Source: Amylolactobacillus amylophilus DSM 20533 = JCM 1125 | GTDB lineage: Bacteria > Bacillota > Bacilli > Lactobacillales > Lactobacillaceae | Direction: 5' to 3' | Length of the DNA: 64,000 bases | Assembly (NCBI RefSeq): GCF_001936335.1 | Contig: NZ_CP018888.1 | Location: 1,488,001-1,552,000 of the forward strand | Shown here: in pieces, positions 58,778-64,000 of the stretch | How the letters are laid out: every line of letters begins with the position of its first letter | Numbering within the stretch: position 1 is the first letter of the stretch | The notes under the pieces: generated by a model | Told to the model about the DNA's origin: nothing | Database searches by the model: none | Seen by the model: only the letters and a program-made list of their open reading frames with translations | Program-made: the position numbers and the translations under genes

Positions 58778-58794
58778 TTACTTTTCGTAAGTAA
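58778..58794. promoter_or_regulatory. YodB/HxlR-like operator before the nitroreductase
   Basis: TTACTTTTCGTAAGTAA contains CTTAC-N5-GTAAG and closely resembles the TTACT...GTAAGTAA operators of B. subtilis YodB/CatR as I recall them. It lies between plausible minus-strand -35 (CTTTAC) and -10 (GATAAC) elements. Confidence 0.55.
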
Positions 58795-58869
58795 AGAAAT
58801 ATTATTCAAAATTACCAAAATTTGTTTGATTGGTTTAAAATGAACTACATGAATGGAGGATTTATCGAA

Positions 58870-59742
58870 ATGAAAATTGCCGTTGTTGCTGACAGTGCAT
58901 CATATCTTACTAAAGAACAAGAGAAACAATATGGGATTTCAGTAATTCCTATTCCGATAATCTGGAATAATAAAACATACCGTGACATGATTGATATCAC
59001 CAGTGAGGAGTTCTATCGGCGCCTTTACAGTGAACAAGAATTACCAACAACCTCCACCCCATCGATGGGCGAGGTCCAAAAGCTGATGGACCAACTAGTT
59101 CAAGAAGAATACACAGATGTAATCTTTGTGACTATCTCAAGTGGTCTTTCAAGTTTTTATCCTAGTCTGGTTGCCTATGCAGAAACCGAAAAAAGAATTA
59201 ATATCCATGCATTTGATTCGAAAGTAACATGTGCCGGCTCTGCCAATATGGCAATGCTTGCGGCTAAGCTAGTTGCAGCGGGCAAGTCAGTGCCAGAAAT
59301 CATCAGTAGCTTAAGTGATTTACGTGCTACAACACATGTCCGCTTTATGGTTGATGATCTGAGCCACCTGAAGCGGACGGGCCGACTATCAAATGCTGCT
59401 AGCTTCGTCGCCGGTATGCTCAAAATAAAACCAATTCTTGGCATGGATGTCCAAGAAGAGGGAAAGATCTCCGCGATTGGGAAGGAACGCCAAGCTAAAA
59501 AAGCGTTTGAGCATATTAAACGTGACTTCGCTGCAGCCATTGCAGATGTTGACTACCCTGTCCAGGTAACGTTCTTCGACGCAGCTGCACCGGAACTTAA
59601 GGCCGAATGGATGGCTGATTTCAAGCAGAGTTTTCCAAATGTCCGGATTCTCTCGAGTATTATCGGTCCGGTCGTTGGTGTACATGTGGGTCAAGGATGT
59701 ATCGCTTTAATTTGGAGTAAAGATATTCAAGGTTTTGCTTGA
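58870..59742 (+). CDS. DegV family fatty-acid-binding protein, copy 3
   Basis: 290 residues from ATG 58870, preceded by GGAGGA at 58855-58860; an upstream TTG at 58822 is not supported. MKIAVVADSASYLT (ADSAS replaces TDSS), TTSTPSMGEVQ, ISSGLSSFYPSL and LSHLKRTGRLSNAASFVAGML. Family pocket residues appear intact. The lplA promoter begins at its stop codon. Confidence 0.9.
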   Translation: MKIAVVADSASYLTKEQEKQYGISVIPIPIIWNNKTYRDMIDITSEEFYRRLYSEQELPTTSTPSMGEVQKLMDQLVQEEYTDVIFVTISSGLSSFYPSLVAYAETEKRINIHAFDSKVTCAGSANMAMLAAKLVAAGKSVPEIISSLSDLRATTHVRFMVDDLSHLKRTGRLSNAASFVAGMLKIKPILGMDVQEEGKISAIGKERQAKKAFEHIKRDFAAAIADVDYPVQVTFFDAAAPELKAEWMADFKQSFPNVRILSSIIGPVVGVHVGQGCIALIWSKDIQGFA

Positions 59743-59766
59743 TAATGAAACGCTTTCATGTAAATA
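59739..59766 (+). promoter_or_regulatory. lplA promoter with embedded cre-like palindrome
   Basis: TTGATA (59739-59744), 16 bases, TAAATA (59761-59766). Between them lies TGAAACGCTTTCA (59746-59758), a cre-like palindrome one base shorter than consensus. A TTGTACAA follows at 59773-59780. Confidence 0.5.
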
Positions 59767-59806
59767 TGTAAGTTGTACAAATTATATATTGTAAGGAGAT
59801 ACATCT

Positions 59807-60820
59807 ATGTATTATGTAATAATGAAATCCGACGATATTGGTATGAATTTGGCAACTGAACAATATCTCATGAATGAAAAATCTTTTGATGAGCCGCTCT
59901 TGCTTTTCTACATTGAGAAACCTTCGATTATTGTAGGCCGGAACCAGAACACCTACGAAGAAGTCAATGCGGACTACGTCGAGCAGAATAATATTACAGT
60001 AACACGCCGTTTGAGTGGTGGTGGCGCTGTTTACCATGATTTAGGTAACTTGTGCTTCAGCTTCGTGGTCAACAACTCAACCGATGCTTTTGGCAACTTT
60101 AAGAAGTATACCCAACCCGTGATTGATGCCCTGCATAAACTTGGTGCAGCAAGCGCCGAGGGCGGTGGTCGTAATGATTTGCTCGTTGATGGTAAGAAAT
60201 TCTCTGGGAATGCGATGTACTCGAAAAACGGTAAGACGTTCTCACACGGCACCCTATCCTGGGACGTGGACTTAGATGTGCTGACAAAGGCTTTGAATGT
60301 TCCGGCCGATAAGATTGCCTCAAAGGGAATTAAATCAATTAGACAACGTGTAACAAACATCAAACCCTACGTTGATCCACAGTACCAGAACCTCACTACG
60401 GAAGAATTTAGGGATGTGCTACTTCTAACCATGTTCGATGCAGCAGACGTTGCTGAGATTAGGAGTCACGAATACGTTGTGACGCCTGAGGATCAGGTTG
60501 AAATTGACAAGATTGTCAAGGAATACTACCACAACTGGGATTGGGTCTATGGTAAGAATCCTGAATTTAGTATCCAGAAGCGGCAACACTTCTCCATGGG
60601 AACAATTGATGCCAGAATTAACAGTAATGCCGGTAAGATTACCGAGATTAAGTTTTACGGTGACTTCTTTGGTACGGAACCAGTCCAGTCACTCGCGGAT
60701 ATTCTGACGGGAGTTAATTTCGATCGTGCTGGGATCACCGCAGCATTGGCTGATGTCAACCTTGGTCAGTATTTCAACGGCATTGACAAAGAAGAGTTCA
60801 TCGATTTGCTTGTTAAATAA
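59807..60820 (+). CDS. lplA: Lipoate-protein ligase
   Basis: Attaches scavenged lipoate to E2 subunits and GcvH using ATP. 337 residues. N-terminal DIGMNLATEQYLMN, the signature VGRNQNTYEEVNADYV, VTRRLSGGGAVYHDLGNLCFSF, and KKFSGNAMYSKNGKTFSHGTL with the catalytic Lys. A C-terminal accessory domain follows (about 250-337). AAGGAGA lies upstream. No lipoamide-dependent dehydrogenase is in the window. Confidence 0.95.
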   Translation: MYYVIMKSDDIGMNLATEQYLMNEKSFDEPLLLFYIEKPSIIVGRNQNTYEEVNADYVEQNNITVTRRLSGGGAVYHDLGNLCFSFVVNNSTDAFGNFKKYTQPVIDALHKLGAASAEGGGRNDLLVDGKKFSGNAMYSKNGKTFSHGTLSWDVDLDVLTKALNVPADKIASKGIKSIRQRVTNIKPYVDPQYQNLTTEEFRDVLLLTMFDAADVAEIRSHEYVVTPEDQVEIDKIVKEYYHNWDWVYGKNPEFSIQKRQHFSMGTIDARINSNAGKITEIKFYGDFFGTEPVQSLADILTGVNFDRAGITAALADVNLGQYFNGIDKEEFIDLLVK

Positions 60821-60868
60821 TATCTTGGTTAAACGGCTTTTTAGCCCGAACCAGAGTTGGAAGTTAAA

Positions 60869-61807
60869 ATGCTAGTAGATACACAAGAGTTAAACGACAA
60901 AAAAATATATTTCTACGAAGATATCACAGCAAGTGATATTAAGGAACTCCACAGAAAGAACCGCCTGAGCTACGAGATGTTAGGCTATGTTAGCGATGAG
61001 CGTGAGCGCGCCCGAGCAGAGTATGATGAGCAGCATGATACATGGCTGCTCATTTATAATGTGCCAGTTCGTTCAGCTGACCAATTTGTGCCGCCAATCG
61101 GTATTATTTTGCAACAGTATGCGATCTTCGTTTTTTTAACCACAAAAACCGGCTTCGTTCGGGAGGACTTTGTCTCGGTGTTGAATAACGATCCAAATGA
61201 TGAAACGATGGATAACCTGCAGGAGACAAATAGCTTCTGGGTTCTCATCTTTGACGTCCTCTACCTCATCACGACACGCTTCTTTGATTTAATTAACGAG
61301 GCTAATAATGAGCGTAATCAGCTAGAAGAAAAGATGCAGAATAGAACGAGTAACGACAGTATTATCAAGTTGGCCAAGATTTCCAAGAATTTCGTGGTAA
61401 TCTTAACGCACATCAACGCAAATGTGATGGCGCTTGACTCGCTTAAACTCTATGAGCACCGCTTGTCCACTAACCTCAAATTCACGCCGGACGAATCAGA
61501 ACACCTCAATGATGTGTTGGTCGAAGCTAAGCAGAGTCAGGAAATGGTCCAGCTCTACTCCAGTATCACCGACAAACTCACGAACAATTACAATAACCTG
61601 ATCAATAATAACCTGAATAATGTGATGAAGTTTCTGACCATCTATTCGATTGTGCTCACTGTTCCAACGATAATTACGGGTTTCTATGGCATGAATGTGA
61701 AACTACCGTTTGCCGATTCCCCGTTCGCCTGGATAATCACTATTCTAATCACCATCTTTTTCTCACTTCTTGTCTGGCAAATATTGAAGAAGAATAATCT
61801 GATGTAA
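60869..61807 (+). CDS. CorA-like magnesium/metal transporter
   Basis: 312 residues from ATG 60869. A cytoplasmic alpha/beta and long-helix domain (1-250) is followed by two transmembrane helices (about 255-275 and 290-308). The loop contains the pore signature YGMNV (GMN). The start has a weak site (GTTGGAAG); a TTG at 60857 is an alternative. Transport of Mg2+ is the usual role; Co2+ or Ni2+ are possible. Confidence 0.92.
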   Translation: MLVDTQELNDKKIYFYEDITASDIKELHRKNRLSYEMLGYVSDERERARAEYDEQHDTWLLIYNVPVRSADQFVPPIGIILQQYAIFVFLTTKTGFVREDFVSVLNNDPNDETMDNLQETNSFWVLIFDVLYLITTRFFDLINEANNERNQLEEKMQNRTSNDSIIKLAKISKNFVVILTHINANVMALDSLKLYEHRLSTNLKFTPDESEHLNDVLVEAKQSQEMVQLYSSITDKLTNNYNNLINNNLNNVMKFLTIYSIVLTVPTIITGFYGMNVKLPFADSPFAWIITILITIFFSLLVWQILKKNNLM

Positions 61808-61822
61808 CTTGCACTAAATAAT

Positions 61823-61866
61823 AAAATCTCCGCGATTGATGTAAAGTCAATCGCGGAGATTTTTTA
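61823..61866 (+). terminator. Terminator of the corA-like gene
   Basis: A perfect 16-bp stem AAATCTCCGCGATTGA (61824-61839) with its complement (61847-61862), then T. Confidence 0.95.
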
Positions 61867-61958
61867 ATATCGCGCGTTTTATAATCAAGTTAGCCAATTA
61901 GATCCAGCTAATTAATAACTTAACTTTACGCTGCCTCACGCTAGCTGGCAATATCGTT

Positions 61959-62426
61959 TTAATATTTCTGCAAGTATTGCACCAATAAATCAATCCCTGC
62001 TTGGCAGCTCTGCGTCATTACTGACTCAGGTTCACCAGGAAAATAATACGTTTTGGCTAACGTCGTTTCCGGATTAGCTAAGCCGATACAAACAGTCCCC
62101 ACCATTACGCCCTCCAATTTATCAGGACCGGCCACGCCGGTAAATGCTAACGCAAAATCAGTACCGGCAATTTTGCGCGCTTGTTGGGCCATGCTTTTAG
62201 CAACTTCAGGACTGACGACGCCATATTTTGCGATCAAAGCGGCCGGCACGCCGAGTAGCTTGGTTTTAGCCGTGGTGGCGTAGGTGATGAAACCGCCTGG
62301 ATAAATTTGACTAGCCTGTGGTGTGGCGGCTAATTGGCTTTGAAAGGTCCCGCTAGTTAAGCTCTCGGCGCTGGTCAATGTCAGTTTGCGTTTAGCTAAA
62401 TATTTTGCTAGTGTCGGTATATCCAT
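61959..62426 (-). CDS. Standalone CinA C-terminal domain protein (PncC-like)
   Basis: 155 residues from ATG 62426, with AGGAGG eight bases upstream. It equals the C-terminal amidohydrolase domain of CinA: LTLTSAESLTSGTFQSQLAATPQASQIYPGGFITYATTAKTKLLG, GVVSPEVAKSMA, and FALAFTGVAGPDKLEGVMVGTVCIGL. PncC deamidates nicotinamide mononucleotide. The N-terminal MoCF domain of full CinA is absent. An in-frame opening reaches back to ATG 62540 but has no ribosome site. Confidence 0.9.
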   Translation of the reverse strand: MDIPTLAKYLAKRKLTLTSAESLTSGTFQSQLAATPQASQIYPGGFITYATTAKTKLLGVPAALIAKYGVVSPEVAKSMAQQARKIAGTDFALAFTGVAGPDKLEGVMVGTVCIGLANPETTLAKTYYFPGEPESVMTQSCQAGIDLLVQYLQKY

Positions 62427-62832
62427 ATTGCATTCCTCCTCTACTCTACAGCAGTGAATAATTTTGGTACCGAAAGTTTCCGCTGTTCCGAACGATACGA
62501 CTTGGACTTGCTTAACTTCGATATTAGTTCCAATCGACATCGGGAAATAAGTTCTGCTTAACTAACATCCGATACTTGCTAATAGCGTTGTTAAAAACAA
62601 GTGACAGTAGCCATCATATTACTTGAAAATATGTCTTATTCTTATAGTGTAGCAAAGCTGCGTACTTAACTAAAGTAATATACCTATCGTTTAAGCCGTT
62701 GATTTTACCATTTATCAGCAATAAACAACCACCTAGTTAAAAGCGCTTTAATCTAGTTACACTTATGTATATTAGCATATAGAAAAGCGTCTCACAGGAG
62801 GTCCCAAACGTGAAAGTTACGATTGTACTTGA
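62427..62832. other. Gap with orphan regulatory signals
   Basis: About 400 bases without a supported gene. Signals seen: a minus-strand TATAAG at 62641-62646 that could serve the CinA-like gene; a cre-like core AAAGCGCTTT at 62740-62749; a TATATT near 62769; AGGAGG at 62796-62801 followed by GTG at 62810. The plus-strand signals point at a short frame that runs into the IS30 remnant. Confidence 0.4.
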
Positions 62833-63060
62833 TGGCACAGCACAACCACCTTTTGCTGTCCCCACCCTTACCGCTCTTCAGAACGAGGCACAAATGAGGC
62901 GCATAATCGAATGATCCGTCGTGATGTGCCTAAGGGCCTGTCCATGGATACTTTAGGCCCTAGTGATATCCAAGCAGTGGAAGCCAAGCTAAACAACTTA
63001 CCACGCCGGCAGTCAGGTTACCAAACCCCAAAAGAGCTTTTCTCCGCTGCCGCTGGCTAA
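62833..63060 (+). pseudogene. 3' remnant of an IS30 family transposase
   Basis: The frame opens after TGA at 62830-62832 and runs to TAA 63058-63060, about 75 codons without its own start. The translation holds the IS30 C-terminal signatures HPYRSSERGTNEAHNRMIRR, VPKGLSMDTL and LNNLPRRQSGYQTPKELF. The upstream catalytic DDE part is missing, and no flanking insertion-sequence ends were recognised. The stop overlaps a 17-base palindrome TAAAGATT-G-AATCTTTA (63058-63074). Confidence 0.85.
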
Positions 63061-63152
63061 AGATTGAATCTTTAAAATATGAATATCAATGAAAATACTG
63101 TCTTGCCGGGATTTATTGCTTGGCTAATTTGTTCTTGCAATTTGGGATTTTT

Positions 63153-64000
63153 TTAATATTCAATAGTTAATGAATTGTCATCCATGTTGTTGTCCTGTAG
63201 CGCAGTTTGTGCGTAGTTAGCACTCACAGCACCGTATTTGACGAGGGCTTTGAATCCAGTCGTCTGCTCGAACTCTTCGACTTGTTGTGCTGATAAATTA
63301 TCGGTACCAGTGAAGAAATACCAGTTCAGCTGAGCAAAACTTTGGGCAGCGGCATCTAGTAATTTGGGCTGGTTCTTCGCCTGCGCGTATAATCGTTCAT
63401 AGATGATTGCCTTTGTGTCGTCAAAGAAAAGTTTCTTGGCGTATGCTTTATGGTGACTTAAATCGGTATTTATTTGTTCCTGCGATCTTAAAAATGGACT
63501 AATATCCATCATTTTCTTCTGATAATCTAACTTTCCTGGTGTCAACTTCAGCTCGCCATAACTATTTGGTGCTACGGCGTAGCTACCGTTTAGTACCTCG
63601 ATTGTTGGACATCTTCCTGTTGAATCCTTAGTAATATCTTGCGCATGAATATGCCCGGCAAAGTTGAGTTTGACGTCATATTTACTAAAGAGTCGTTGCA
63701 CAGTGGCAGTATTTTCGATGACATAGCCGAACTTACCGCGGCTACTATGTTGGTAAAGGTTGTGGTGGGTGAAGCTAATCGTCCGTAACCCTTTTTTCTG
63801 CCCCTCTTTTAATTGCTGCTCCAGCCACTTAATCGTGGCAGGTCTGATTGTACCACTTGTATACGGCGCAGTCGTCGCTGGCCCCACACTGTATTTATTT
63901 GTGTCTAGTAGCAACAATTGATATTGATCGTTTAGTTGCACCGTGTAACTGAGTGAGGCTGGATCAACGCTAGTTGCATTTTCATAACTAGATTTGAAAA
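63153..64000 (-). CDS. Metallophosphoesterase, C-terminal part (partial)
   Basis: The frame is open to the window edge, so the N-terminus with the first metal motifs lies beyond base 64000; more than 280 residues are visible. The calcineurin-like fold shows SFTHHNLYQHS and NFAGHIHAQDI (the GHxH metal ligand), after a LLLLDTNKYS strand. A helical tail of about 120 residues follows, as in lactobacillar phosphoesterases of this type. The substrate is unknown. An apparent GTG at 63941 is internal: in-frame codons continue upstream without a stop. Confidence 0.85.
   Translation of the reverse strand, partial: FKSSYENATSVDPASLSYTVQLNDQYQLLLLDTNKYSVGPATTAPYTSGTIRPATIKWLEQQLKEGQKKGLRTISFTHHNLYQHSSRGKFGYVIENTATVQRLFSKYDVKLNFAGHIHAQDITKDSTGRCPTIEVLNGSYAVAPNSYGELKLTPGKLDYQKKMMDISPFLRSQEQINTDLSHHKAYAKKLFFDDTKAIIYERLYAQAKNQPKLLDAAAQSFAQLNWYFFTGTDNLSAQQVEEFEQTTGFKALVKYGAVSANYAQTALQDNNMDDNSLTIEY

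Noticed and set aside
62810-62914. A 34-codon frame with AGGAGG and GTG start
   Set aside because: Its codons overlap the IS30 remnant in another frame and the protein resembles nothing; kept only as a finding about orphan signals.

Overview
The window is a chromosomal segment of a Gram-positive lactic acid bacterium, most likely in the Lactobacillaceae. The evidence is the conserved gene order: xerD-ribT-scpA-scpB-rluB, rbgA-rnhB-dprA-topA-trmFO-xerC-hslV-hslU, plsY-parE-parC and lspA-rluD. Strong AGGAGG-type ribosome sites, an FMN-controlled RibU importer, a D-aspartate-ligase-like ATP-grasp gene and a pfkA-pyk pair point the same way. The pfkA-pyk pair suggests glycolytic, not strictly heterofermentative, metabolism. 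Genus and species cannot be fixed by eye, and no GC or codon statistics were computed.

Layout. 1-5.5 kb: the end of a coiled-coil protein, a zinc-independent rpmF, a cytosolic 5'-nucleotidase-like enzyme, a small DUF2929 membrane gene and dnaE. 5.5-8.5 kb: pfkA-pyk behind a good cre site. 8.5-13.6 kb: cvfB, xerD, ribT, scpAB, rluB, then an FMN riboswitch and ribU. 13.6-18.1 kb: a LysM protein, cmk, a bS1-type rpsA, der and hup. 18.3-25.3 kb: a D-Asp-ligase-like gene, a TPR protein, yitT, cca, an unrecognised gene and thyA-dfrA. 25.3-29.1 kb: a hemolysin III-type membrane protein, degV, yozE, an S41 protease and an ArsC-type reductase. 29.2-44.3 kb: ribosome assembly, DNA topology, recombination, proteolysis, plsY and topoisomerase IV. 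44.5-50 kb: a LysR regulator, ppaC, a second degV, a MarR regulator and rqcH. 50.1-57.7 kb, minus strand: ebsA, lspA, rluD, then a PyrR-type attenuator in front of pyrP and genes homologous to carA and carB. 57.7-64 kb: an RNase HI-like gene, a nitroreductase, a third degV, lplA, corA, a standalone CinA C-terminal domain, an IS30 remnant and the 3' part of a metallophosphoesterase gene.

Most striking finding. The carA/carB homologues look like catalytically dead carbamoyl-phosphate synthetase. The glutaminase Cys is Gly and its His is Asn. Both ATP-grasp halves of CarB have lost the Gly-rich ATP loops and the Glu/Asn metal ligands. Yet both reading frames (354 and 1067 codons) are intact, and the C-terminal MGS-like regulatory domain is well preserved. 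They sit at the classical pyr operon site (lspA-rluD-...-pyrP-...), under a consensus promoter and a PyrR-type attenuator. All other pyr genes are absent from that site. This is either a reductive relic or a re-purposed complex, for example a nucleotide sensor linked to uracil uptake.

Regulation. cre-like sites lie at pfkA and lplA, and a longer palindrome with the cre core lies upstream of the second degV. MarR-type TTGTA/TACAA dyads overlap the marR promoter, and one 8-mer recurs at lplA. A YodB/HxlR-like dyad lies in front of the nitroreductase gene. Terminator-like hairpins directly abut or contain the ribosome sites of cmk, der and dprA, which suggests local attenuation.
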